This document shows, piece after piece, positions 24,335 through 32,493 of a stretch of 64,000 nt of DNA. A program made the translations under genes and the position numbers. The notes under the pieces were generated by a model, which was not told the origin of the DNA, made no database searches, and saw nothing but the letters and a program-made list of their open reading frames with translations. The DNA comes from Larkinella punicea (lineage in GTDB: Bacteria; Bacteroidota; Bacteroidia; Cytophagales; Spirosomataceae), in NCBI RefSeq assembly GCF_003334855.1, contig NZ_QOWE01000016.1:62001-126000 (forward strand). The letters run 5' to 3'. Every line of letters starts with the position of its first letter. The first letter of the stretch is position 1.

Positions 24335-24389
24335 ACAGCTCATTTTTAATCGCGCAACCTTTGCTTCATAATTTTAATACAGAAGCAAA

Positions 24390-25127
24390 ATGAAAAGAGC
24401 ATTCATTACGGGAGCCAACAAAGGCATTGGCCTGGAAACAGCAAAGCAACTACTAAAAAAAGGATTTTACGTTTACCTTGGAAGCCGTGATAAACAACGG
24501 GGAATAGAGGCCGTTGAAAAACTGAAAGCCGAAAACTTAACGAACGTTGAAGCCATTCAGATTGATGTAACGGATGAGAATTCGGTAAAAAATGCCCGAA
24601 TAGAAATCGGCAAGAAATCATCTGTCCTGGACGTTTTGATTAACAATGCCGGTATAAATGGCGGAGCACCCTATACCGCGCTTGAATCAAGTACAGCGCA
24701 ATTTTTATCTACCTTTCATACCAATGTATTTGGCGTAGCAAGCGTTACACAGGCATTCATTGATTTATTACGTCAATCACCTGAGCCAAGAATTGTGAAT
24801 GTGAGCACAAGTGTTGGCTCACTTACCTTACAAAGCGACCCGAATTGGTTGGGTTACGACTTTGCAAAATATGCGGTTTATGGTTCTTCAAAAGCGGCAT
24901 TGAATATGTTTACCGTTCATTTGGCTTACGAACTTCGAGACACCGCATTCAAAGTAAATGCAGTTTGTCCTGGTTACACAAAAACTGATTTTACTAACCA
25001 CAACGGTGGCGAAGTTGAAGCAGCCGGAAAACGTATTGTGAAGTACGCCTTGTTAGACAAAGACGGTGTAACAGGCAAATTTATTAGTGAAGAAACGAAT
25101 CCAACAACGGGCGAAATTCCCTGGTAA
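24390..25127 (+). CDS. Short-chain dehydrogenase/reductase
   Basis: Cytoplasmic NAD(P)-dependent oxidoreductase of 245 aa of the classical SDR type. Cofactor motif TGANKGIGLE near the N-terminus, NNAGINGG, and the catalytic YGSSK motif (Y-x3-K) are present; VCPGYTKTDF is typical of carbonyl reductase-like members. The gene is probably the target of the preceding Crp/Fnr regulator. An intrinsic terminator follows. The base composition is lower in GC than the core genes in the window, suggesting transfer. Substrate unknown. Confidence 0.88.
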   Translation: MKRAFITGANKGIGLETAKQLLKKGFYVYLGSRDKQRGIEAVEKLKAENLTNVEAIQIDVTDENSVKNARIEIGKKSSVLDVLINNAGINGGAPYTALESSTAQFLSTFHTNVFGVASVTQAFIDLLRQSPEPRIVNVSTSVGSLTLQSDPNWLGYDFAKYAVYGSSKAALNMFTVHLAYELRDTAFKVNAVCPGYTKTDFTNHNGGEVEAAGKRIVKYALLDKDGVTGKFISEETNPTTGEIPW

Positions 25128-25148
25128 CAAATTCCGCAATTCTTTTTC

Positions 25149-25175
25149 GCCAATGCCAAAAGCATTGGCTTTTTT
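25149..25175 (+). terminator. Intrinsic terminator after the SDR gene
   Basis: GCCAATGC-CAAAA-GCATTGGC followed by TTTTTT: perfect 8-bp stem and a T-run, 21 bp after the stop codon. Confidence 0.85.
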
Positions 25176-25205
25176 GCATTTTATCCACTGACAAAAAATA
25201 GCCCT

Positions 25206-25580
25206 TTAAACACAATCCTCACAAACGCCAATAAGGACACAATTCATTCGTTGCACCTTGTATTTTGGGGGAACTGAAAATTCCACAAGTGCCGGAAGAC
25301 ATTGAATAGTTTCACATTTTGTACAACGAAAATGAAAATGGTTGTCGGGAATCGTATTCTCCTCACACTTTACACAAACGGCAAAATACTGTTTTCCATC
25401 ATCTGCAACGATCTTATGAACGATTTCATCTTCACAAAAGCGGTTTAGTATTCGGTAAACAGTGGCTCTGTCAACGTCCAGTTCCAATTTCTTGACAATA
25501 GCATCCTGGCTCATTGCCTTTTTGGCACTTGTCAAAACAGACAGTACTGCTTCTTTCGATAGGGTGTTTCTTCTTTTCAA
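25206..25580 (-). CDS. Fur-family metalloregulator
   Basis: A 124-aa repressor of the Fur/Zur/PerR family. N-terminal winged helix (DAIVKKLELDVDRATVYRILNRF) and a C-terminal metal region with HFHFRCTKC and a second CxxC near the end (CEDC), which would form the structural zinc site. It is short for Fur and resembles compact Bacteroidota Zur-like members. It is divergent from a small protein plus methyltransferase operon, whose promoter carries a 7-1-7 dyad suited to this family. The metal sensed cannot be read from sequence alone. Confidence 0.85.
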   Translation of the reverse strand: MKRRNTLSKEAVLSVLTSAKKAMSQDAIVKKLELDVDRATVYRILNRFCEDEIVHKIVADDGKQYFAVCVKCEENTIPDNHFHFRCTKCETIQCLPALVEFSVPPKYKVQRMNCVLIGVCEDCV

Positions 25581-25633
25581 TGCATTGCAAACTTAACAAA
25601 TAAACGTTCATGCGCCAACTTTGTATTAATCTA

Positions 25634-25648
25634 TTGCAACAGTGTCGC
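25634..25648. promoter_or_regulatory. Candidate Fur-family operator (7-1-7 dyad)
   Basis: TGCAACA-G-TGTCGCA is a 15-bp dyad with one mismatched pair. It lies in the Fur/methyltransferase divergent region, covering the expected -33 area of the promoter whose -7 element TATCTTTG is at 25666-25673. Confidence 0.5.
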
Positions 25649-25692
25649 ATTAACGAAATTGATGCCTATCTTTGCCAAAAATTTAGCGCTAT

Positions 25693-25968
25693 ATGGAAAC
25701 AGGGGAAAACTTAAAACCTCAAGAAATTGAAGTTTTAATCACTGACATCAAAAACAACATCCAAGTGGAACACTTGGTGAAAAATCTTAAGGATAGCTTT
25801 CCTACACTGAAAATAAATTTTGATTTAAGTGAAACCAAATTGCCTTACCCTTGTGGTCATACGGTTCTAAGAATTGAAGGAAGCCAGAAACTTTCTGAGG
25901 AGATTAAATCAATACTAATCCATTCAGGGTTTAAGTGTGCTATTTTAGAAGATAAAGTGTGTAATTAA
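25693..25968 (+). CDS. Small conserved-type protein of unknown function, first gene of a Fur-linked operon
   Basis: Cytoplasmic 91-aa protein, not recognised. The pattern VEHLVKNLKDSFPTLKINFDLSE-like strand/helix alternation and the last line CAILEDKVCN suggest a compact alpha/beta (ferredoxin-like) fold. It contains CGH in LPYPCGHTVLRIEG and two further cysteines near the end, possible metal ligands. It lies 13 bp before a methyltransferase gene and behind a Fur-type dyad, so a metal-related role is plausible but unproven. Confidence 0.6.
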   Translation: METGENLKPQEIEVLITDIKNNIQVEHLVKNLKDSFPTLKINFDLSETKLPYPCGHTVLRIEGSQKLSEEIKSILIHSGFKCAILEDKVCN

Positions 25969-25981
25969 ACCAGAAAACAGA

Positions 25982-26593
25982 ATGACTGAATTTTGGGAAG
26001 AATCATTTAAAGACAAACAGGAAATGTGGGGCTTCCAGCCTGCACATTCAGCCTTATTGACTAAAGATTTTTTTGTCGAAAAAGCAGTTAAAAATATCCT
26101 CATTCCGGGCATTGGTTACGGACGCAATGCGAAAGTATTTCAAGACAATGGAATGACCGTTACAGGAATTGAAATTTCGAAAACCGCAATAGATTTAGCA
26201 ATAAAACATTTCGGAACCGCAATGAATATTTATCATGGCTCTGTAACTGAAATGCCTTTCGACAACAAACAATATGATGGCATATTTTGCCATGGATTAA
26301 TTTATTTATTGGATAAACCTGAAAGAGAAAAGCTGATCAAAGATTGCTACGACCAACTCACCGATAACGGAAATATGGTTTTCACAGCCATAACCAAGAA
26401 TGCTCAAACGTATGGACAAGGGGTTTTAATTGGAAAGGACCGATTTGAAATGTTTGGGGGCGTTAAAATTTTCTTCTTCGATAAGAAAACAATAGAAGAA
26501 GAATTTGGAACATATGGATTGTTTGAAGTGACCGAAGTAAACGAAAATTATCCTTTTTATTTAATAAAATGTAGGAAGAAAAAAACGAGATAA
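25982..26593 (+). CDS. Class I SAM-dependent methyltransferase, TPMT/TehB-like
   Basis: A 203-aa methyltransferase. MTEFWEESFKDKQEMWGFQPAHSA is a thiopurine-methyltransferase-like start; the SAM-binding loop is ILIPGIGYGRNAKVF, followed by the acidic strand end VTGIEIS. Members of this group methylate small thiols, tellurite or similar compounds. Co-transcription with the 91-aa protein and control by the divergent Fur-family repressor are likely from spacing (13 bp) and the operator. Confidence 0.8.
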   Translation: MTEFWEESFKDKQEMWGFQPAHSALLTKDFFVEKAVKNILIPGIGYGRNAKVFQDNGMTVTGIEISKTAIDLAIKHFGTAMNIYHGSVTEMPFDNKQYDGIFCHGLIYLLDKPEREKLIKDCYDQLTDNGNMVFTAITKNAQTYGQGVLIGKDRFEMFGGVKIFFFDKKTIEEEFGTYGLFEVTEVNENYPFYLIKCRKKKTR

Positions 26594-26597
26594 GGAT

Positions 26598-26662
26598 ACG
26601 GTTTTTCGCGGCTGGCTTCCACAATCAAATTTCCGGTCGGAATCATCACCGACCGGCGAAAG
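26598..26662 (+). repeat. CAAATTTC-GGTCGG repeat, copy C
   Basis: GGTTTTTCGCGGCTGG, ATCAAATTTCCGGTCGG and CACCGACCGG align with copy B. The hairpin CCGGTCGG/CCGACCGG is perfect. It ends the methyltransferase operon and faces the DoxX gene. Confidence 0.55.
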
Positions 26663-26697
26663 GAAAACAGATTCCCCAATACGACGGTTTTGCAAGC

Positions 26698-27420
26698 CTA
26701 TTGATTCGTTCCCTTTGCTTTGTTATACACGACCAGGCACTCGTGAAGCGGTTTGCCCCGGTTATAAATGCAGTCACAAAAGTCTTCGCAGGCTTTTGGA
26801 TTGCTATTGCCAGGACATCCATTGGTGCACTCCATCGGGGAACTACCCGGTCGAATGTCGTACAGAAACTGGTTTATAACGATTACAGCAGCGATCATCG
26901 CAAAAACACACCCAAAAAACAGGAACGGAAATTGGGTGTTCAACGGTTTTTTGCTTGCTGAGTAACCAGCTTCATTGCGTTGTTTAAACGGTAAAATGGA
27001 CTTGATCCGGTTGTAGTCCCAACACAATAAATATAAATTGGCCAGCAACATGAGTGTTGTAATACGCGTACCTTCAAAGCGGGTCGCATAGGCCAGAATG
27101 CAAATATTCAGGATAATGGGAAAATACAACAGTGCACCCAGAAGTGCTGTTCTTGGAATGAGTAACAAGAGCGCAATGACCAACTGCGAAATGCCGATAA
27201 AGGTGTAGTAGTATTCGGTTTGGTGCAGTGCTTCCAAATAGTGTCCCAGCGGATGATTGTTGGACAAACCGCTGGCAAACCGTTCTCCATTCACTTTTAC
27301 AAACCCCGATGGAATGAATCCCAGCGCCAGCATGATGCGACAGAAAACAGCAAAATAATGAAACCATTTGTTTCCCTTTGCTTCATCATACACCCGGGTA
27401 AGCCTGCCTGATAGACGCAT
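26698..27420 (-). CDS. DoxX-like membrane protein with a cysteine-rich tail
   Basis: A 240-aa membrane protein with four main hydrophobic segments of DoxX type (FHYFAVFCRIMLALGFIPSGFVKV, YTFIGISQLVIALLLLIP and following) and a further segment near residue 170-190. The C-terminal 45 residues carry six cysteines (ECTNGCPGNSNPKACEDFCDC and HEC), unusual for DoxX and likely located outside the inner membrane. Function of the tail is unknown; disulfide or metal binding is possible. A perfect 7-bp-arm dyad lies about 100 bp upstream. Confidence 0.75.
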   Translation of the reverse strand: MRLSGRLTRVYDEAKGNKWFHYFAVFCRIMLALGFIPSGFVKVNGERFASGLSNNHPLGHYLEALHQTEYYYTFIGISQLVIALLLLIPRTALLGALLYFPIILNICILAYATRFEGTRITTLMLLANLYLLCWDYNRIKSILPFKQRNEAGYSASKKPLNTQFPFLFFGCVFAMIAAVIVINQFLYDIRPGSSPMECTNGCPGNSNPKACEDFCDCIYNRGKPLHECLVVYNKAKGTNQ

Positions 27421-27521
27421 ACAATAAAAGTTGAGTTGATGATTACGAATCGGTTTGTGTTTTATTCCTTTTAGTATTCTTCCAGATCGATACGATTCTG
27501 AATCAAACTTTTTACTCGAAG

Positions 27522-27540
27522 TACTTTGAAGTACAAAGTA
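27522..27540. promoter_or_regulatory. Dyad upstream of the DoxX-like gene
   Basis: TACTTTG-AAGTA-CAAAGTA has perfect 7-bp arms. It lies in the 256-bp divergent region between the DoxX-like and ArsR genes and is a candidate operator for an unidentified regulator. Confidence 0.45.
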
Positions 27541-27617
27541 AAAGAAATTTGTTTCATTTCAAAAGACAAGCAACACCCTACGACTTCCAACATTCCCAAA
27601 TTTTGAGTTTGAAAATA

Positions 27618-27649
27618 GTTGCGCAACCAGATAATTGCGCTTATATTTG
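27618..27649 (+). promoter_or_regulatory. ArsR-SRPBCC promoter with GTTGCGCAAC operator
   Basis: The perfect palindrome GTTGCGCAAC (27618-27627) and the half-related ATTGCGCTTA (27634-27643) lie directly before and into the -7 element TATATTTG (27642-27649). The ArsR protein encoded downstream would block its own promoter from here. Confidence 0.6.
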
Positions 27650-27676
27650 CAACCACATGGTAGCAGATAGGTAAAG

Positions 27677-28009
27677 ATGGAAACAAGACGAGACATTTTT
27701 CAGGCGATTGCCGACCCGACACGGCGGGCCATTCTTGTGCTTATTGCCATGCAGGCAATGACCCCGAATGCACTGGCCGAGCATTTTCATACCAGCCGGC
27801 AGGCGGTATCAAAGCATCTGAAAGTATTGGCCGAATGCGAATTGGTAAAACCGGAGCTTTCGGGCCGGGAAATTTACTACCAGCTTGAAATCGGCAAAAT
27901 GAAAGAAATCGATACCTGGCTCGAGCCATTCCGGAAAATATGGGCCGATCGATTTAACCAATTAGACGATGTATTAGCCACCCTTAAAAAACAGCAAAAT
28001 GAAAAATGA
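27677..28009 (+). CDS. ArsR-family winged-helix regulator
   Basis: A 110-aa DNA-binding repressor. [19 protein letters not shown] and the recognition-helix region [18 protein letters not shown] are typical of the ArsR subgroup paired with SRPBCC proteins. No metal-binding ELCVCDL-type motif is present, so it probably senses something other than arsenic. It overlaps the next gene by 11 nt, and a strong candidate operator is at the promoter. Confidence 0.88.
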   Translation: METRRDIFQAIADPTRRAILVLIAMQAMTPNALAEHFHTSRQAVSKHLKVLAECELVKPELSGREIYYQLEIGKMKEIDTWLEPFRKIWADRFNQLDDVLATLKKQQNEK

Positions 28010-28499
28010 TCTGCCAGTTGATTTTACCGTTGACAAAGCCGCAAAAACGGTGTTTATAACCAGAGAATTTGCGGCCGACCTCTCACTGGTGTGGGATGCG
28101 TACACCAAACCGGAAATTCTGGACCAATGGTGGGCCCCCAAACCCTGGACTTCAAAAACCAAGGTCATGAATTTTGAAGTGGGCGGGCGACGGTTTTACG
28201 CGATGGTAAGCCCGGAAGGACAAGAGCGCTGGTCGATTCAACGGTATACTTCCATTCGTCCAAAAACCAATTTCAAACTGTTCAATGCCTTTGCCGACCC
28301 GGATGAAAACCCCGAATTGCCCGGTTCTGACTGGGATTTAACTTTCAGCGAACAAAACGGAAAGACAAAAGTCAGTATTACCATTTACAATGAATCCCTC
28401 GAACGCATGGAGAAAATGATTGAAATGGGCTTCAAAGAAGGATTCACCATGACCCTGAACAGCCTGGATGAATTACTGGCCACTTTATCGCAAAAATGA
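27999..28499 (+). CDS. SRPBCC (AHSA1-like) domain protein
   Basis: A 166-aa START-like fold protein: [32 protein letters not shown] is the usual AHSA1/START-like opening, and [24 protein letters not shown] the closing helix. These proteins form a hydrophobic cavity; in ArsR-linked pairs their ligand is usually unknown. Overlap with the arsR-like gene indicates translational coupling. A hairpin follows at 28530-28560. Confidence 0.85.
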   Translation: MKNDLPVDFTVDKAAKTVFITREFAADLSLVWDAYTKPEILDQWWAPKPWTSKTKVMNFEVGGRRFYAMVSPEGQERWSIQRYTSIRPKTNFKLFNAFADPDENPELPGSDWDLTFSEQNGKTKVSITIYNESLERMEKMIEMGFKEGFTMTLNSLDELLATLSQK

Positions 28500-28529
28500 C
28501 TTTCGTTGTCAATTCGTCTGTAAAAACGC

Positions 28530-28560
28530 CGTTGTCACTCGCTTGCCGCGAGTGACAACG
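28530..28560. repeat. Hairpin after the SRPBCC gene
   Basis: CGTTGTCACTCGC and GCGAGTGACAACG pair perfectly over 13 bp with a 5-base loop. No T-run follows. It may be a dispersed palindrome or a rho-independent-like barrier between convergent genes. Confidence 0.65.
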
Positions 28561-28645
28561 ATCCAAAGGCCATCCGACCCGGCCTCGCATTGGTCTACTA
28601 ATTACGCTAAAAACCGTTGGGTTTTGTAACGAATTCATCGTCAGC

Positions 28646-29011
28646 TCAATCTTTAAAAAACTCACTCGTCGGGCAGTAGTTTTCTTTCGGTTCTGTTTCA
28701 TACTTCTCATTCCAGACAATAATCGAGTTTAGAATGGGCAGAAGTGCTAACCCTTTTTCTGTCAATGAATATTCCACCCGTGGCGGAAGTTCACTGAATG
28801 CTTCTCTGATTACCAGGCCGTCATCTTCTAATTCTTTCAATTGCTCCGTTAATACCTTCCTGGTTATCAAAGGGATATAGGCATCTAACTGGCCAAACCT
28901 CACTTTACGTGTTTGCAATACGTATACGATGATTGGTTTCCACTTAGTGCCAATAATGCCCATCGAGCGCGTCAACGAACATTTTGAAAAGCTAAATCGC
29001 TCGTCTTTCAT
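28646..29011 (-). CDS. HxlR-family winged-helix regulator
   Basis: A 121-aa regulator. CSLTRSMGIIGTKWKPIIVYVLQTRKVRFGQLDAYIP and ITRKVLTEQLKELEDDGLV match HxlR/MarR-like proteins, with the N-terminal cysteine at the position that serves as a redox or electrophile sensor in HypR/YodB-type members. It is divergent from an SDR gene with two dyads in the shared promoter region, so it probably controls that gene. Confidence 0.88.
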   Translation of the reverse strand: MKDERFSFSKCSLTRSMGIIGTKWKPIIVYVLQTRKVRFGQLDAYIPLITRKVLTEQLKELEDDGLVIREAFSELPPRVEYSLTEKGLALLPILNSIIVWNEKYETEPKENYCPTSEFFKD

Positions 29012-29025
29012 GGTGATCCATTTAT

Positions 29026-29078
29026 GGTTACTGCAAAGTAACCACTATCAGGCTGCATTAGTATCATATCGATACTAA
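29026..29078. promoter_or_regulatory. Two HxlR operator candidates in the divergent promoter
   Basis: GGTTACT-GCAA-AGTAACC (29026-29043) and TTAGTATC-N5-GATACTAA (29058-29078) are perfect dyads with 7- and 8-bp arms, 33.5 bp apart centre to centre, roughly three helical turns. HxlR proteins bind such GTAC/GTATC dyads as dimers. Confidence 0.55.
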
Positions 29079-29131
29079 CAAAAGTATCTTTATGAAACAA
29101 TTTAAAATAACGGCAAAAAACGTTCAGGAAG

Positions 29132-29893
29132 ATGAGCAATAAATTAGCAAACAAAGTCGTCATTGTAACCGGTGCATCGAAAGGAATCGGTGCCGGTATT
29201 GCAAAACAAATGGGTGCCGAAGGTGCCAAAGTCGTCGTAAACTACGTATCGAGTAAAGAGGATGCTGATAACGTGGTGAATGCAATCACAAATCAGGGTG
29301 GAACGGCCATCGCGATACAAGGCGATGTGTCAAAATCAGACGATGTAAAACGGCTTTTTGGAGAAACCAAAGAAGCTTTTGGCGGCCTCGATGTCTTGGT
29401 AAACAACGCCGGGATTTACTGGGCGTTGCCCTTAGCCGATTTCACGGAGGATGCTTACCGCAAGATGTTTGATGTCAACGTGCTGGGCACGCTGTTGACA
29501 TCACATGAAGCCCTTACATTATTTGACGAAAAAGGCGGTAGCATTATCAACATCAGCTCGGTTGCCGGTAGAGACCCGGAGGTTACCTTATCAGTATACG
29601 GCGCCACTAAAGCAGCGATGAGCTTACTGACGACATCACTTTCAAAAGAATTGGGACCTAAAAACATCCGGGTAAACTCCATCCTTTCCAGCATGATTTT
29701 GACAGAAGGGCTTGCAAGTCTGGGATTGGTTGCCAATACCGATAATCCCTACATAAACCTGATGACAAGCCGAACGGCTTTAGGACGATTGGGAACTGCG
29801 GAAGAGATCGGTCATGTAGCGGTATTTCTTTCAACAGACGAAGCCAGTTTTGTAACCGGACAAGAAATTGAAGTTTCCGGCGGGTTTAAATAA
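29132..29893 (+). CDS. Short-chain dehydrogenase/reductase (FabG-like)
   Basis: A 253-aa classical SDR. Cofactor motif TGASKGIGAG, NNAGIYW, catalytic S-Y-K with YGATK, and the C-terminal SFVTGQEIEVSGGFK typical of 3-oxoacyl-ACP reductase-like enzymes. The position next to HxlR suggests induction by a quinone, aldehyde or similar stress rather than fatty-acid synthesis. A strong bidirectional terminator follows. Confidence 0.9.
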   Translation: MSNKLANKVVIVTGASKGIGAGIAKQMGAEGAKVVVNYVSSKEDADNVVNAITNQGGTAIAIQGDVSKSDDVKRLFGETKEAFGGLDVLVNNAGIYWALPLADFTEDAYRKMFDVNVLGTLLTSHEALTLFDEKGGSIINISSVAGRDPEVTLSVYGATKAAMSLLTTSLSKELGPKNIRVNSILSSMILTEGLASLGLVANTDNPYINLMTSRTALGRLGTAEEIGHVAVFLSTDEASFVTGQEIEVSGGFK

Positions 29894-29904
29894 ATCCATC
29901 GAAT

Positions 29905-29947
29905 AATAAAATGGGCCGTCTTATACGTTGAGACGGCCCATTTTATT
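29905..29947 (+). terminator. Intrinsic terminator after the FabG-like gene
   Basis: A perfect 17-bp stem with core TGGGCCGTCT/AGACGGCCCA, flanked by AATAAA on the left and TTTATT on the right, 9-base loop. It can work on both strands. Confidence 0.85.
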
Positions 29948-30132
29948 GAACACCGCCTGGGGCAGACAGAAGTGGATGGCGTCATTGTTGGCTGTTACAA
30001 GCGGGCGGAGACGTGAAGACGGGTACGGTTGACAAAAACGAAGAAAATTTTGACCGGCTTGAAACCGAATGGACTCAAACGACCTTGTAAACAAGACGAT
30101 TGACGTTGACGAAGTGACCTATACCGTTTACA

Positions 30133-30696
30133 ATGGAAGAATTTATAGCCTTCATAAAAACCATTATCTGGATCGACGATTTCGATTTGCAACTGGTCCT
30201 TTCCCGGTGCACCGAAAGGCAAATTCCCAAAGGGAAAATGATCCTGAGGAAAGGGCAGATTGCCAATCAGTATTTTTACATTGTGACGGGCGGGGTCCGG
30301 TTTTTTTATGACCGCAATGACCAGGAAAATACCACCTGGGTAACGTTTAAAAATGAGTTTTTTACCGAAATTTCAAGCCTCCATCCCCAAAAACCGACCC
30401 GGTTTACGATTGAGGCCATTGAAGATTCCAAACTGGTGGTGATTGACAAAAAAGACATGGACTTTTTATACAGCCATGTTCCCGTTTGGGAAGAGTTTGG
30501 CCGAAAAATCTGGGAAGCGATGTCGGTGCGAATGATCGACCAGATCCTGAATTTCCAGACGCTGTCGGCCGAAGAACGGTATCTGGAGTTTATGAGCAAC
30601 CCTGAATTTTTACAAAAAGTACCCATCAAACAGTTGGCCGCCGTGCTGGGCATTACCCCCAACGCTTTGAGCCGAATCCGGAAAAACATCCGGTAA
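30133..30696 (+). CDS. Crp/Fnr-family transcriptional regulator, cassette 2
   Basis: A 187-aa regulator with a cyclic-nucleotide-type sensor barrel (RQIPKGKMILRKGQIANQYFYIVTGGVRFFY) and a C-terminal HTH (VPIKQLAAVLGITPNALSRIRKNIR). Domain layout is the same as in cassettes 1 and 3. The next gene, an alpha/beta-hydrolase, is separated by a dyad at the class II position but is now broken. The 185 bp before this gene show no clear promoter or gene. Confidence 0.85.
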   Translation: MEEFIAFIKTIIWIDDFDLQLVLSRCTERQIPKGKMILRKGQIANQYFYIVTGGVRFFYDRNDQENTTWVTFKNEFFTEISSLHPQKPTRFTIEAIEDSKLVVIDKKDMDFLYSHVPVWEEFGRKIWEAMSVRMIDQILNFQTLSAEERYLEFMSNPEFLQKVPIKQLAAVLGITPNALSRIRKNIR

Positions 30697-30705
30697 TTTC
30701 ATTAT

Positions 30706-30749
30706 CTACCATTTGGTAGTTTTCGCGCTTCACCAGCCATCTACCTTTG
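30706..30749 (+). promoter_or_regulatory. Operator and promoter of the broken hydrolase gene
   Basis: CTACCA-TT-TGGTAG (30706-30719) is a perfect dyad. The -7 element TACCTTTG is at 30742-30749. The dyad centre is 29.5 bp before the -7 element, as in cassette 1, with the same TACCA-TT-TGGTA core. Confidence 0.6.
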
Positions 30750-30768
30750 AGTCGCTAAAAACAAAACG

Positions 30769-31436
30769 ATGACTCAAACGAAAGACAATACACCGTTATC
30801 TCAGAATCTCTATTCTGACGATGAATTGATTAAAGATTTCCCCGGCTTTACCAATCAGTATGCCACCGTCAACGGAGTGAAGCTACATTACATGGAAGGC
30901 GGTTCTGGCGTGCCACTGCTTTGTTTGCCCGGATGGCCCCAAACCTGGTATTCCTACCATCCGGTTGCCACCGAGCTAGCCAAAACCTACCGCGTCATCA
31001 TCGTTGACCTACGCGGCATGGGCAGTTCGGAAAAACCCGCTTCGGGCTACGACAAGAAAACGATGGCTACGGATATTTTGGAACTTGTCCGGCAACTTGG
31101 TTTAAAAAAGGTTTATATCATGGGCCACGATATTGGCGGCATGGTAGCCATGAGTTTTGCTTTCAACTATCCCGCATTCACCCAAAAGCTCATTGTTTTG
31201 GACGGTTCGCACCCCAGTGAAGGCATGATGCAATCGACGATGCAAAAGCTTACCAGCCGCTTGCCATGCCGGTCTTAGGGATTGGGAGTTACATCAGCTA
31301 CCAATACATGAAAATGGGATTGCCGTATGTCGCAACCGATCTAACCGTAGTGGGAATTCTGGAAAGCGGGCATTACCTGTTTGAAGAGAAGCCGGAACAG
31401 GTGATTGACGCGGTTTTGAGCTTTCTGGCATCATAA
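30769..31436 (+). pseudogene. Alpha/beta-hydrolase (epoxide-hydrolase-like), internally deleted and frameshifted
   Basis: The first 160 codons are normal: substrate pocket VPLLCLPGWPQTWYSYH, VDLRGMGSSEKP and nucleophile elbow GHDIGGM. The frame ends at 31278. From about 31255 a different frame continues with LGIGSYISYQYMKMGLPYVA, SGHYLFEEKPEQVIDAVLSFL, which is the normal C-terminal end with the catalytic histidine. Roughly 80 residues, mainly the cap region, are missing between the two parts. The product should be inactive. Promoter and operator upstream remain intact. Confidence 0.82.
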
Positions 31437-31486
31437 CGGAAAACGCAATGGACTTGGGTCTGATAATTCAGTTATATGTACAATTC

Positions 31487-31563
31487 ACCCCTAAATCCCC
31501 TGAAGGGGACTTTTAGCATCCGGAGAATTCTGCGTCCAAGTCCCCTTTAGGGGATTTAGGGGT
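31487..31563. repeat. CCCCTAAATCCCC stem-loop element, copy 3 (reverse orientation)
   Basis: The 26-bp arms at 31487-31512 and 31538-31563 pair with one mismatch (GAAGGGG against CCCCTTT). The 25-bp loop read on the minus strand begins GGACGC and contains TCCGGATGC. It separates the broken hydrolase from the NmrA-like gene. Confidence 0.85.
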
Positions 31564-31592
31564 AATAAGTACTAATTCATAAAAAGCAAGAC

Positions 31593-32489
31593 ATGAAAAA
31601 AGCAATTTTAGTAGCCGGTGCCACCGGTAATTTAGGAAGTAAAATCTGCCGGGAACTCCTAAAACGAGAAGCCGACGTCAGTGCGATCGTTCGGACATCT
31701 TCCGATCCTGAAAAAATAGAAACCCTGGCAAAAATGGGCGTCAAGGTTATCGAGGTTGATTTAAACCGGATTGACGAAATCGCGAAAGCCTGTGCCGGTA
31801 CCCATTGCGTGGTGTCCGCCCTCGCGGGTCTGGGCGATGTCATTGTGGATTTACAAAAGCGAATTTTGGATGGTGCCATCCAGGCCGGGGTTCCACGGTT
31901 TATTCCGTCCGATTTTTGCACGGATTACAATGACCTGGTGCCGGGCGAAAACCGGAATTTTGATTTACGAAGAGCATTTAAAGCGTATCTGGACAACACG
32001 TTCATACAGGCATCGTCTGTTTTCAATGGTGCTTTTGCCGACATCCTGAAATACAACACCCCGGTTTTAAACTTAAAAGACAAAAGCATTGGTTACTGGG
32101 GTGAAAAAGCAGACTGGAAACTGGATTTCACCACCATGGACGACACGGCGGCCTTTACCGCCGAAGTGGCTCTGGACGACAGCGCACCCCGGGATTTACA
32201 GATCGCCAGTTTCCAGGTCAGTCCCAACAACCTATGGGCCGACGTGAAAGAAGCAAGCGGCCAGGAATTCCGAATCCAGCAATTATCCAGTCTCGAAGAC
32301 TTTGCGCGATTCATAAAAAAACAAAGGGCCGACAACCCGGCGGGTGAAAATGAGTTGTATGCAAAATGGCAGCAAAGCCAGTATATGTATTCGATGTTTT
32401 CGACGCAACACCATCAACTGGCGAATGAAAGGTATAAAAACCTGACCTGGACAAGGAGTTTGGCGTTTATCAAGTCTTTTGTCCACTAA
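31593..32489 (+). CDS. NmrA-family NAD(P)-binding protein
   Basis: Atypical SDR of 298 aa. N-terminal Rossmann motif GATGNLGSKI, AIVRTSSDPEKIETL, the NmrA-like FIPSDFCTDYND and an active-site-like lysine region missing the classical YxxxK. It is similar to isoflavone-reductase/aromatic-alcohol-reductase-like proteins. Some members are redox-sensing regulators, others reductases. No operon partner is evident. Confidence 0.82.
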   Translation: MKKAILVAGATGNLGSKICRELLKREADVSAIVRTSSDPEKIETLAKMGVKVIEVDLNRIDEIAKACAGTHCVVSALAGLGDVIVDLQKRILDGAIQAGVPRFIPSDFCTDYNDLVPGENRNFDLRRAFKAYLDNTFIQASSVFNGAFADILKYNTPVLNLKDKSIGYWGEKADWKLDFTTMDDTAAFTAEVALDDSAPRDLQIASFQVSPNNLWADVKEASGQEFRIQQLSSLEDFARFIKKQRADNPAGENELYAKWQQSQYMYSMFSTQHHQLANERYKNLTWTRSLAFIKSFVH

Positions 32490-32493
32490 AACA

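Noticed and set aside
30069-30311. 80-codon ORF overlapping the second Crp/Fnr gene
   Set aside because: Overlaps the conserved regulator in another frame and becomes low-complexity; no family match.
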